Of a DNA stretch of 64,000 nt, positions 46,276-56,848 are shown one piece after another; the stretch's first letter is position 1, and each line of letters starts with the position of its first letter. The position numbers and the translations under genes were made by a program. The notes under the pieces were generated by a model. The model was not told where the DNA came from. It worked only from the letters and a program-made list of their open reading frames with translations, and did no database searches. The stretch is from positions 580,499-644,498 of the forward strand of contig JBBHKE010000834.1 of assembly GCA_037447655.1 (NCBI GenBank). The letters are read 5' to 3'. This DNA is from Zygnema cylindricum (lineage: Eukaryota > Streptophyta > Zygnematophyceae > Zygnematales > Zygnemataceae).

Positions 46276-46560
46276 ATGTCATGCCGCATGGTATCGGACG
46301 CATACGTGCACAATATTTTGCATGCGTACACGATATCGCGCACGCACGCACAATATTGTGCTCGCACGCGCGATATTCTGCATGCGTGCACGATACGGTG
46401 CACGCACACGCGATATTGTGTCCACGCGCACGATATCGTGCACGCGTTCGCGATATTCGGCGTGCGCGTGATTTCATTCACACGCGCACGATATCATTCT
46501 CGCACGCACGATATTTTAGCGTGCGTGTATGATTTTCGGTCGCACGTGCGACCGCGATTT
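46276..46560. repeat. GC-rich quasi-tandem palindromic repeat (CGCACGATATCGTGCACGCG type)
   Basis: About ten degenerate units of 22-30 bp pair purine-pyrimidine alternation (GCGCACGC, TGCACG) with a central GATATC or AATATT. Most units are themselves palindromic. It joins copia 2 RT directly. Confidence 0.85.
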
Positions 46561-47670
46561 ATTTATGTTTGATGTGTACGCTATTCGCGTACACGTCTAA
46601 TAGGACACATACTAATTTCGTGCGTGGTACCATGTCGTTTCGTGCGCAGGTACACATTTTTCAAGTATTTCGTGCGATACCATATATTTCGTGCGATATG
46701 TTTCGTTTCGTGCATACGCACGCGATTTGGGGAGTATCGACGTGAAGTATCGTTTGGAGGCGTATCGCGATTTCCGGGCGACGCGACGATTCATATGTTT
46801 ATTTAAGTCGCGAACCCATGTAGGTTCGCGCATACATGTAGTTAGGGAGGGTTTTTACCCTCGGACAGTGGATTATGCGGAACGTGCGGCAGACAATGTT
46901 GGCCGCCTATTGGCCAACATTCTAAGTAGTTCTTTCATGTGAACTAGCCTAGACTTAGGTTAGGGTTTGCGTAGGCGTAGCGTAGCTAATACTTAGTCTA
47001 TTTTCAGACTTAGAATTTCTAGCTTTTGGACAAGAATTTTCTCTTGGCGGCGGAGCTTTCTCTTGCTCTCTCTCTCACCGATTGCTCAAGTTTCCTCCTT
47101 TCTTTTGCTAGCTAGCTGTAGAGGCTAGATAGTTTACGTACATTCTCCTTTGTAATTCTGCCCACGCTTTTAATCCACGCGGCTCAAAGCCAAGTCCGGA
47201 AGGTTTCCCTCCAACTTGTGTCATTTTTGGGAAGTGGTGGATTGGAGTTCGTGTGGAGAAGCATCCGGATCCGGCTGCCCTTCCCACGGACAGCTGAACG
47301 GTTTGGGTGTTGGTATTTGTGTTGTTTGTATTTTCGGTTGGGAATGGAAGGGTGATTTTTGGCCGAATTTGGAGTTTTCCTTGTTTTTGGTTGGAATTAT
47401 TTATTTTGCTTCGCTGCTTTCTTATGAGATAACTCTTGTAAAGAATACGTTGAAGACCCAAGAGCCTAGTGGCTACCTTGTGGCTGAATCGAATTATAGG
47501 ATTCACTTCTTGCTAGGGGAGTATTCTTCCCTTTTTATTCTTTTGGTCATCTTCACCTTTATTCTTTTGCTTGTTGTATATACATTTTGCCCGTCTCATT
47601 CATTTTCGTTTGTATATAAGTTTGGAGCATGACTTTGCTGGTTGGAATGCATGTTCGCTCTTTCTAGTCT
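46561..47670. other. Unclassified region, possibly LTR or leader of another element
   Basis: Motifs such as TTTCGTGCG recur at 46615-46720. A CT-rich stretch and a 138-codon hydrophobic plus-strand frame (47216-47632) lie further right. I recognise no domain in it and see no element boundaries. Confidence 0.3.
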
Positions 47671-47683
47671 CTCATGCACGACA

Positions 47684-47849
47684 CAAGAGACCAAGCTAAT
47701 GTTATGTGGACAAAATCAACTTCTAATTTAAAGTTTATGCTTAAGTGATTGCTTTCCAATGTGAATGTGTAATTTTCCAATGTGTGGAATGTGTGGTTGA
47801 AATTGGTTGTAGTAATGGGATTTTCATAGAGGTAGGCGATCGAATTAGA
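47684..47849 (+). repeat. Fragment of gypsy LTR, inverted relative to the element at 48293
   Basis: The reverse complement matches the first about 165 bp of the gypsy LTR (TACCTCT, ATCCCATTACTAC, TTTCAACCACACATTCCACA). Its terminal base abuts CTCGT (47850-47854), the complement of ACGAG that also follows the right LTR at 56388. Confidence 0.8.
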
Positions 47850-48292
47850 CTCGTATAGAGTGACATTAAATGTACTACCCAAAGTTTCAAAACGCAACGA
47901 CAAAAAGGCGGGGGCAAACTTTGATGGTGGGAGCGTGACGGGATAATTTTGGCGGATTCGCAGCCACTTTGGCGGAAGGCACATGGCCCTCGCGACGTGT
48001 ACGCACATACGGGCGCGCTCATCATAGATTCATTTTACCTTTTCCACGCGGTCTATTTTTACACGTTATGTTTTCGAAAGTTGTCCTCCCGGTGCCCGGT
48101 CTCAACAAATCGTGGGGTTAATGATGTGGCGTCTTGGATAAAAAATGTAATAGCATTCTACGTTCCGAGATTACGCCTACAACCTTGGACATTTTTCTGT
48201 AATGATGTTTTCATTGAAAAAAAAAATCTGTACGGACCTGTACAATCAATACGACCTTCAGTAAAAAACCCCACTTTTGCGCTAATTGAAGG
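47850..48292. mobile_element. PIF/Harbinger-like MITE, GGGTGGA family (copy D, half element)
   Basis: The interior blocks GCAAACTTTGATGGTGGGAG, GGCGGAAGGCACATGGC and AACCCCACTTTTGCGCTAAT match copy E (57572-58256) in reverse orientation. The terminus is cut by the gypsy LTR at 48293 and the other half is missing on the left. Confidence 0.75.
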
Positions 48293-49264
48293 TGTAACAG
48301 GATTTCCAACCTCTCAAAAAATCCCATTACTACAACCAATTTCAACCACACATTCCACACATTGGAAAATTACACATTCACATTGGAAAGCACTCACATA
48401 AGGATAAACATTAAATTAGAATAAGCCTTTGTCCAAATAACATTAGTTTGGTCTCTTGCCCTCATGGCTCAACCCTTCTTTTAAAGTGTTTTTCACTACT
48501 CTCCACACTTAATAATTCTATCTCTTAACTACTAAAGCACAACTTAGTTTGTAAGAAATTTAATGGAAAATATCATTGCTCCAATTTGGTTTTAATCGCT
48601 CAGGACATAGATCAGTCAAAATTTCCACAAATTTTTCCAAAAGAAAATATGTTTACTCTCCTCTTAGACCTCACTATTTATCCATCATCGCCTTGGACTA
48701 GCCATGCCAAAGTCAACGCTCCGTTGAACAGGTTTTACTTGGACCAATCATTGATCAGCAAGGACTGAAACTGACCAACGCAAAAGCGTGCGAAATCTCT
48801 TACTAACTACGTATGATTTACTAACCAATCAAACGTTACCTTTCACTACGAAACATTGACGTGCAAAAGTGCCCGCCAAACAAAACGCGACTTTGCACGA
48901 ATGTGCATCGTAAATTCTACACGCGAAACTACCTACGAAATTCCATAAAGTTAAAGTGACGTTTCGTACTAAAAATTGTACGAAACGAACCATCGTGCGT
49001 ACCAAACGAAATATTTATTCATTTGGTACTTTTAAACGTGTGCCTGAAATTCCGCGACTAGTTTGACCCTTAACCCGTTACAATGAACACTCACTCGTTG
49101 TTTTGACAACGCGTTGTCGCCTAAATACACCAATCGCTATATCTTTTAAAATACAACTCCAAATTGTGTGATTCTTTCGCGGTCGTCTACCACATTTAAA
49201 ACTTTATATTTGTAACACTTAAATACCCATTTGCAAACAAGTTCGATCCACTATTACTGTTACA
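48293..49264 (-). repeat. 3' LTR of the gypsy element
   Basis: TGTAACAGGATTTCC ... CTATTACTGTTACA. Similar along its length to 55410-56387 and to the solo LTR at 28024-29007. Confidence 0.93.
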
Positions 49265-49422
49265 TCATCCCCTCCTTATATTTAACTAATTTCAGTTAAA
49301 ACACATTTAATTTTCAAGACGTGACTTCTATATTATTATCCCTCCAATATCTTTGTAAAAACTCATAATTTTTATCTTCTAAAGTTAATTATTCTTCCAG
49401 CCTTTCCTAGATAATGCAATTT

Positions 49423-50640
49423 CTAAAATATAATATTAGCGACCTTAAACTGTTGACCAACCCAATCAATTACCCATCTGTGGACCTCAGGTTTTATAAT
49501 TACTGAGGGATCAAATTCCAATTCTCCTTGAGTTGGTCGGAGATTCGTTGGTTTCAGCTTAATGATGTGTATCAGTGGATGAATTGTTGTTGAAGGCGGA
49601 AAGTCCAATTTGCCTGCAAGTTACGATATCATCTCGATTACAATAAATGGTCCGATGTACTTAGTGTTATTTTTAGAAAGCTTTAGTCCTCTTTATGCCT
49701 CAGCTGTGAGAGAGAGCTGTTCAGGACTTAAGCTATTTTTGGTTGAGTTTCGGTTCAGTACTTACCGAATTTAGTGTGACAGTGAAGTTGGGAGTTCACG
49801 GTTCATTCACACTTGGGACACGTGTCGTCACTTGGGAGTTGTGCCTCCACTAATACATCTCGGACTGTTTTCCAAATCTGTTCTAGAACCCCTATTCTCT
49901 TGGGTGACCCTTATTATTAAGTCTAATGCTTCTCTCGGTTGGTATCCGTATGCTACTTCAAACAGTGAGACTCGTGTACTAGTATGTTTACATGAATTGT
50001 ATGCAAATCCTATTAATGGCAATTTAGATTCCTATGTGTTCTGCACTCCACTGCAAACCATCCTAAGCATTTTTTCCAGTGTACGGTTCATCCTCTTTGT
50101 CTGTCCATCTGTTTGAAGATGATAAGAGGTATTATTTTTTAATCAAGTACCAGAAAATTTGGTGCAGTTCTTTCCAAAATGCATACGTAAAATTAGAATC
50201 TTTATCACTGACTATAGACAACGTGACTTCATGATATCTAACCACGTTGTCAAAATACAACTTTGCAACATCTACACCTAAATGAGTAGTTTTGGAAGGG
50301 ATAAAGATTACCATTTTACTGAACCTATCGACTACAACCATGATACTGTTATTTTTTGTAGATGTAGCCGGCAACCTGACAATAAAATCCATAATGATAG
50401 ATTCCCATAATCTTTCGCATATATCTAAAGGTTTTAAGATACCTCTAGGTTCTTGGTTAGTACGTCTACTCTACTGGCAAGGGACAAAACTTTCAATGTG
50501 TTTTAACACTTCCTTTACCATCCTGGGCCAAAACAATCTACTTTGCAACCAACTAATAAATTTATCTCGACCTAGATATCCTAAATGCTCATGGGCTTTC
50601 TATACAAATTGTTTTCTTAAGTCTCTCATTTCGGGAATGC
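49423..50640 (-). pseudogene. gypsy integrase region
   Basis: The minus strand from about 50640 gives HEHLGYLGRDKFISWLQSRL (zinc H2C2 domain), then MDFIVRLPATSTKNNSIMVV and VVDRFSKMVIFIPSKTTHLG (core with first Asp), SDKDSNFTYAFWKELHQI (second Asp region), QTDGQTKRMNRTLEKML and PLIGFAYNSCKHTSTRVSLF. The C-terminal part contains IGPFIVIEMISQLAGKLDFP-like and STTIHPLIHIIKLKP. Stops and shifts break it; I could not confirm a chromodomain. Confidence 0.85.
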
Positions 50641-51009
50641 ATAATCTATCTCCTGTTCGCAAATACAGTAAACCATCTTCTATTCTAAAGTTTTTGACAC
50701 GCCTCTCATTCAGTGGGTCAAAATTCCCCTAGGAAAGATTCTTGCAAATCATAGCAAAAAAATGATCTCTATCGTAACCATTTCTAACAGCATTTGAAAA
50801 CAATTCATCTTTAACTACACACTTATTTCAAAACATCTACTTAAAGGATCTGCAACTACATTTGTCTTTCCAAGAATATGTATGACATTAAATTTGAAAT
50901 ATGCCAATTTTTGCATCCACCTAACTTGTCTACCAATCATAATCTGTGCATCACTTAATCTTTGTAGATAGGAGAGTGTTTTATTATCACAGTGACTGTA
51001 AATTTTTTA

Positions 51010-51421
51010 TTATGCATATAACAACAACATATTAACAATGCATATACTATTGCAATTAATTTTTTTTTGTGCCGCATAGTTTTTTTCGGCATCATTGAAT
51101 TTCCTCGACTCAAAAGCAATAAGATGAAAATGTTTGTTGACTTTTTGACTTATGACTGCACCTAGACTTTTATCAGATACATCAGTAGTGATCAGAACTT
51201 TAAATTCCCACATCAGTAGTGATCAGAACTTTAAATTCCCCAACAGGATCAAGACACACCCGTGTAGGGGCAAAGGTCAACTTCCCTTTTAGTTCCTCGA
51301 AAGCTCTCTCTTGATCAGCTCCCCACACAAACGTCTCTTTCTCCCAAAGTAAATCCGTCAAAGGTGCGGCGATTATACCGAAGTTCGCGATAAATTTCCT
51401 GTAATAAGTGGCCAATCCCAA
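51010..51421 (-). pseudogene. gypsy RNase H region with a 31-bp tandem duplication
   Basis: GLATYYRKFIANFGIIAAPL (RT/RH connection) is followed by FKVLITTDVSDKSLGAVISQ and FHLIAFESRKFNDAEKNYAA. A 31-bp unit is duplicated at about 51179-51241, repeating the GEFKVLITTDV codons and shifting the frame. Confidence 0.85.
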
Positions 51422-51599
51422 AAATGATCTAAAATGTGTGACATTAGTGGGTTGCTACCAATTTTGGATTGCAGTAATTTTGGATGGATTTGTTTTAACA
51501 CCCTCCCTACTAACTATATGTCCCAAAAATAATTGTTCACTTTTAAGAAAACTGAATTTTGACAATTTTCCATATAGTTTTATTTCCCTTAACCTTTCC

Positions 51600-52049
51600 A
51601 ACACTTTCCTTATATGAATTACAAGTTGTTCTTTAGGTTCTCGTAAATTAGAATATCATCATAAACACCTGAACAAACTTATATATATAATCTGAAAAGG
51701 TTTGGTTCATTAATCTTTGAAAAGTAGGCGGTGCATTCGTCAAACCAAATGGCATCACTCTCCATTCAAAATGACCAAATCCAGTTCTAAAATCAGTTTT
51801 GCTAACATCTTCGGTTCTAATTGGCACCTGATTAAAACCACTACGCAGATCAATCAACGAATATAATTTAGCATCTTTTAAACGATCTATCAAATTAGAA
51901 ATTAAAGGTAACGGATACTTCTCCTTCACCGCAATCTTGTTCAGACTACAATAGTCGACACAAATTCTCAATATTCTTTCTATGTTTTTGACGAAGAGAA
52001 CTGGTGCTCTGTACGATGATTTGTTGGGCTGAATATGTCTTTTCTCCAA
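51600..52049 (-). pseudogene. gypsy reverse transcriptase
   Basis: APVLFVKNIERILRICVDYC, YSLIDLRSGFNQVPIRTEDV, KTDFRTGFGHFEWRVMPFGL and TNAPPTFQRLMNQTF are RT blocks in order. One lost base just before the catalytic (F/Y)xDD box throws the frame off, so it reads FMMIF; one frame over it is YDDILIYE. Confidence 0.92.
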
Positions 52050-52610
52050 AAACTCTTGATTTGTTTCTTTAACTCTTCATGCTCAAAAAAATTGTGTTTA
52101 TTATTTCCTGTGCTAAGAAGATTACATCCACGTTCAAGGTTAACAACATGTTCCACATCTCGGGGAGGTGGTCTTCCTAAAGGTAAATCACTTGGGAAAA
52201 CATCGTGAAATTCAAAAATCAAATCTTTTACAACATCAACAAAGTATTTATGTCAGTTACAAAATCAGATTTTTGTTTTTCAAGAGTTTTAGTCGTGTCT
52301 GATTTAGAAATAACATCAATGTTGGTATTTTCTCCCCCCCATGCATCAGTAACTGCCTTAGTTAGTAATAACAAGAAAGCATGATTTGTTTTATCTTTTA
52401 AATGTTTTTTAAATTGTTTAGCAAAAATCAAACCTTCCACTCCAAATTTGGTTATGTTATTTATATGATTCTTATGCTACTTCTTCGAAGGCAATGCTTG
52501 CAAAACCTTCCAACCATTCTCAAACTTCATTCTCAAAGTGTTAGTTTCCCAATTAATTTGAGGTTTTTGTTTTGTTAACCAAGGCTTTTCTAGTATTAGC
52601 TCCTCAATAC

Positions 52611-53019
52611 CCAAAATCATTATTTCACACAACTTTCATTTTATGACCCTGGGTATCAACTTCTGTTGTGTCAGTTTGTAAATCTAATATGGACTTATTA
52701 CCATTTGCCACCTGAACATGCAAAGGTTTTTCCCTTAGGTCCTCACTACCCAAAATCATTATTTCACACAACTTTCATTATATGACCTTGGGTATCAACT
52801 TCTGTTGTGTCAGTTTGTAAATCTAATGTGGACTTATTACCATTTGCCACCTGAACATGCAAAGGTTTTTCCCTTAGGTCCTCACTACCCAAAATCATTA
52901 TTCCACACAACTTTCATTTTATGTATTTGGGTATCGACTATTGTTGTGTCAGTTTGTAAATCTAATGTGGACTTATTACCATTTGCCACCTGAACATGCA
53001 AAGGTTTTTCCCTTAGGAT
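52611..53019. repeat. 139-bp tandem triplication inside the gypsy protease
   Basis: Starts of the unit CCAAAATCAT fall at 52611, 52750 and 52889, exactly 139 bp apart. The unit covers protease codons LREKPLHVQVANGNKSTLDL and beyond. As 139 is not divisible by three, extra copies destroy the frame. Confidence 0.93.
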
Positions 53020-53211
53020 TGTAAGAATTTTATTTTCCTCTACAAACTTATGTGAAATAAAATTATGTGTAGCACCTGAATCTGCCATAACTCTCAATAG
53101 TTTCCTTTCCACTAAAGACTCGAATCTGATCAAATTTTGTCTAGTGTCATCGTTACTTAACTGTCCTAACATAGGTTTGTTGTTAAGAGTTTCATCAGAA
53201 AGATTGTTCAA
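52885..53211 (-). pseudogene. gypsy aspartic protease
   Basis: The motif MADSGATHNFISHKFVEE holds the catalytic Asp of a retropepsin-like (RVP_2) protease of Ty3/gypsy elements. The downstream part is repeated by the 139-bp array and the frame ends at 52885. Confidence 0.88.
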
Positions 53212-53339
53212 ACTATGGAGTGTATTGCATTATAATAAATTCAGCTATCCTAGCCTTTCCATTCATTAGCTTGCCCTCCACAGTTAACTCCTTAACCTCT
53301 AGATGTGGTCGACTCAACTAAGGACTTTCAGCTAGTCCT

Positions 53340-54657
53340 TTCCGTTTCCCACCTCGTGGGCTTTCTGCTTAGCTAGGTATAATGCAATATCTTCTTGAAG
53401 ACCTTCATTGACATCAACTGTTTTAAGAGATCCTTTATTTGTACAGTCCTTAGCGTAATGATTTGGAACTCCGCATTTAAAACAAGTGACTTTCTATTTC
53501 GGTTTTGTGCACTCTCTACTGAAATGTCCCTCCTCTCCACAGTTATAACAATTAATTTTCTTCAGTTGTGCAAAATGAAATGCCCTGTGACCTCACTCTT
53601 TTGTGACAGACAGTGCATGTGGGAATGCTAAGATTTAGTTTCTTAGCATTCGTATTTGGTTTAGGACTTTTAATATATCCCCCTCTATTGTGAAATTTAT
53701 TTCCTGCATTAACATTTTGTCCACCTCTTAGATTTCCCCTGAAGATATTTTGCCTATTCACAAGACCTGCATTAAAACCCTCTTCCGAAAATTCCTCCTC
53801 ACCCCAATCTGATACTTCATTGAAATTACCCTTGAGTGATCGAGTTTCCCGATTATACCCCAACTAATCGTCTAATTCCAATGACTTATCTTGTAATTCC
53901 TTCAAATTATTCAACTTTTGATGTTTCAATTCTGATTTCAGTATAGGATTCACATAGTTCAAGAAATGCAGCTTAGCCATTTCATCAGTCAAACCTATGA
54001 AATGAATGCTAGATGAGTCAAATTCCACAACATAATCTTTTACAAATCTAGTCTGCTTATAGTTCAACCACTTTTCTTGTATTCTGGATTTATAAGTGAC
54101 AAACAAGAAACGCGATTTGATCGCGGTCTGAAACGCTTCCCAATCAGCATTATTAGTATTCAAATTAGACCTTCTCTGAGTTTAATACCAAATCTGAGCA
54201 TCAACGTTCAAACTGCTAACAACAAATAAAGTGTAATCATCACGATCACAATTTTTAGATTCCAAATAATACTCTATATTAAAAATCCAAGCATCTAACT
54301 CATCAATCTTGTTACCATCAAAGGATGGTGCTCACTAATAGACAATTTCAGATCTCTTATCTTCTTAGGTCTATCGTGATCATCCTCCCTAAAACTGACA
54401 TTTTTTTTACTACTCTCACCCTTTTGGTCATTAACATCATTTCTGGTGTGAATTAAATTAATTAGCTCATCCAATTTGTGATTTGAAACATTTCTATTTT
54501 CCTTAGCATCCTTTAATTCACTTTTCAACTCAGAAATTGTTTCATCCACAACAACAGCATGATTATTAAATCTTTTGACCAATTTCACACTAGGCATTTT
54601 CAACACATTCAAGGCGTTTTCCATTTCACGTTTCCATGCAAAATTTGCCATTATCAC
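53340..54657 (-). pseudogene. gypsy Gag with two or three zinc knuckles
   Basis: From 54657: a 120-codon N-terminal frame, then EAFQTAIKSRFLFVTYKSRI and FVKDYVVEFDSSSIHFIGLT (retrotransposon Gag domain), then a Gly/Asn-rich linker, TCTVCHKR (possible knuckle), CYNCGEEGHFSREC and CFKCGVPNHYAKDC. The last two are CX2CX4HX4C knuckles, read in different frames and separated by a stop. Confidence 0.85.
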
Positions 54658-55104
54658 ACAATGAAATCAAGCAATAAAAGGTAGATTATAATTATCCAAA
54701 GAGTTTGCAACAGATTTGAAGTCTTCAAATTTCTCTAATCCAAGACTTCCTTTCCTTAACAAATCCTTTGAAAAATATCAAAATTTGGGAAATCAAATAA
54801 ACATCAAATGTAAGTTAGTGAAAATTCAATTTTCCCAAACATTGAAAGAAAAGATAAAACTTTTCCCCACATATTTTGCAACAGCAAAATAAAAACTCTC
54901 TAAGGTGAAATCCCGCCACAAATTTTGCAATAGCAATATAAAAAGCAATCAAAGGTAACAATTTAGGGTTTGAAAATTTTTAAGTCATTTCAAGGCTTCT
55001 TTGCTCTCGAAGAAGTAAAGTTTTCCTTTTCCTACATTAGCAAATTTCCCATTTCCCACTACATCAAGATCTTTTATTCTCTAATCCTCACGTCCTCACC
55101 CTTC

Positions 55105-55251
55105 ATGGCTTCAACCCCTCCTTCTACGTTTGAATCATTGCTAAGAGAAGGCAAGTTTGTTTGGCCTCTTGGTAATTGGAGTGAGCTTCAGCGATGGCTA
55201 CACTGCCCACCCCGCCTTACTCCTGAGGACCTAAGCACGCCCTACATCTAA
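55105..55251 (+). CDS. Antisense ORF (48 aa) in the gypsy leader
   Basis: On the strand opposite to the element, between its 5' LTR and gag, an ATG in CCTTCATGGCT opens MASTPPSTFESLLREGKFVW, followed by PLGNWSELQRWLHCPPRLTP, and ends TAA. The upstream 150 bp is pyrimidine-rich, like a plant 5' UTR, and the frame is open further upstream to 54970. Composition is protein-like (5 Pro, 4 Trp/Phe). No family is recognised. Some plant gypsy (Tat) elements carry extra ORFs in antisense; whether this is one is unknown. Confidence 0.35.
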   Translation: MASTPPSTFESLLREGKFVWPLGNWSELQRWLHCPPRLTPEDLSTPYI

Positions 55252-55395
55252 CCAGCGGCCGCTGGCAGTGTAGTCACTTAGTTTCCCTCCAATCCCCACT
55301 TCACATTGTGGTTCTACCGACACAAGTTAGGCACCCTCACCGGTCACGACAGTCAATTTTCGGGTGAGCAAACTTCTCTTTGGTTTCTAACCAAT

Positions 55396-55407
55396 GCTTT
55401 GATACCA
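55396..55407 (-). other. Primer binding site of the gypsy element
   Basis: TGGTATCAAAGC two bases inside the 5' LTR, one base different from the usual plant initiator-Met PBS TGGTATCAGAGC. Confidence 0.88.
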
Positions 55408-55409
55408 TA

Positions 55410-56387
55410 TGTAATAGGATCTCCTACCTCTCAGAAAATCCCATTACTACATCGAATTTCAACCACACATTATACAAATTGGAAAATTACACATTCACGT
55501 TGGAAAACACTCATATAACGGAAAAAAATATAAATTAGGAGAAGTTTATGTCCACATAACATTAGTTTGGTCTCTTGCCCTCGTTGCTCAACCTTTCTTA
55601 TTAAAGTATTTCCAGTGCTCTCCACTCTTAAATAATTCTATCTCTTAACTACTAACAAACTTTTTAGTTTGTTAGAGATTTTAGTGTAAAAATGCCATTG
55701 CTCCAATTTGGTTTTAATCGCCCAGGACCAAGATCAATCAGAATTTTCACAAATTTTTCCAAAGGAAAAGATGTTTACTCTCCTCTTAGACTTCACTATT
55801 TATCCATCATCGCCCTGGACTCGCTAGGCCAAAGGTAACGCTCCGTTGAACAGGTTTTACTTGGGCCAATCATTGATCAGCCAGGACTCAGATTGATCAA
55901 TGCAAAAACGTGTGAAATCTCTTACTAACTACGTAGCATACTTAACCAATCAAACGCTACGTTTCACCACGTAACACTTACGTGCAAAAGTGCACGCCAA
56001 ACGAAACGCGACTTAGCACGAACGTGCGTCGCAGACTTCGCACGCGAAACTTCCTACGAAATTCCATATAGTGAAAGTGACGTTTTGTACTAAAAATTGT
56101 ACGAAACGAACCATCGTGCGTACCTAACGAAACATTGATTTCGTTTAGTACTTTATTTATGTACGCCTCAAATTTCCCGGCTAGTTTGACTATTTACTCG
56201 TAACAATGAACACCCATTCGTTATTATGACCTCGCGTTGTCGCATAAACACACCAATCACTATATCTTTTAAAATACAACCCCAAATCGTGCGATTCTTT
56301 CGCGGACGTCTATCAAATTCAAAACTCTATATTCGCGGTTCTTAAATACTCATTTAAAAACAAGTCCAATCCACTATTACTGTTACA
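55410..56387 (-). repeat. 5' LTR of the gypsy element
   Basis: TGTAATAGGATCTCC ... CTATTACTGTTACA. Matches 48293-49264 with scattered differences. Confidence 0.93.
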
Positions 56388-56625
56388 ACGAGTCATTAAT
56401 TACCTCCGCTGGTACAGATATTACCTCCGCTCGTACATATATTGCGTTCAAACAATGCATTCTAAGATTCTTTCAAGATTTTAAAAATCTAATATTAACC
56501 TACGTGTTACCAACTAGAAAGAGCCACACAAAAAAAAATGTTATACTATTGCGACCCAATGGAAGGCACGCCCTTCAGTAAAATTTTCTGTAATATTACC
56601 GAGAAGCCTAATGGAAGTTCACCCT
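56388..56625. mobile_element. PIF/Harbinger-like MITE, GGGTGGA family (copy G, right part)
   Basis: ACGAGTCATTAATTACCTCC to CCTAATGGAAGTTCACCC, followed by TCA. It is nearly the same as the right third of copy E (58018-58256). The gypsy LTR cuts it at ACGAG. Confidence 0.8.
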
Positions 56626-56634
56626 CAATCAACC

Positions 56635-56795
56635 CGGTCTGTAGACCGTAACCGGCCTTTTTTTTTTTCAGTTGAATCAACCGACCGCAACCACCCGACC
56701 CTCAAAATTTGGCAACCGAATCCGTTCCGGATCCGGCGCGGGCGGTCGGTTAACGGTCGGTCACGGTTTTGGTTGACCGTTTACGACCTCTGTTC
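56635..56795. repeat. GACCGT-rich interspersed repeat (copy 2)
   Basis: Near-identical to 2050-2215 over CCGTTCCGGATCCGGCGCGG and GGTTAACGGTCGGTCACGG. The left boundary is seen by comparison: GTCTGTAG is followed by this repeat here and by AGTTGGCC at 58270. Confidence 0.65.
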
Positions 56796-56848
56796 TGATA
56801 TGAAGCGTACCGGTATCGGTACACAGTGAATCATATCAGAGTTAATAA

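Larger units (their letters stand above)
48293..56387 (-). mobile_element. Full-length Ty3/gypsy retrotransposon, decayed
   Basis: LTRs are 48293-49264 (972 bp) and 55410-56387 (978 bp), both TG...CA. The element reads on the minus strand, so the right LTR is 5'. A primer binding site TGGTATCAAAGC (complement of 55396-55407) matches the 3' end of initiator tRNA-Met type primers. A polypurine tract AAGGAGGGGA (complement of 49268-49277) precedes the 3' LTR. Order: Gag, zinc knuckles, protease, RT, RNase H, integrase. Many frameshifts and stops, and diverged LTRs, show an old inactive copy. Flanking 5-mers GAAGG and ACGAG do not match. Confidence 0.95.

Noticed and set aside
47216-47632. 138-codon hydrophobic frame with a weak resemblance to mitochondrial NAD1 (FLLGEY)
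   Set aside because: A real mitochondrial insertion would match plant NAD1 much more closely; only a few residues agree and the first third does not fit.
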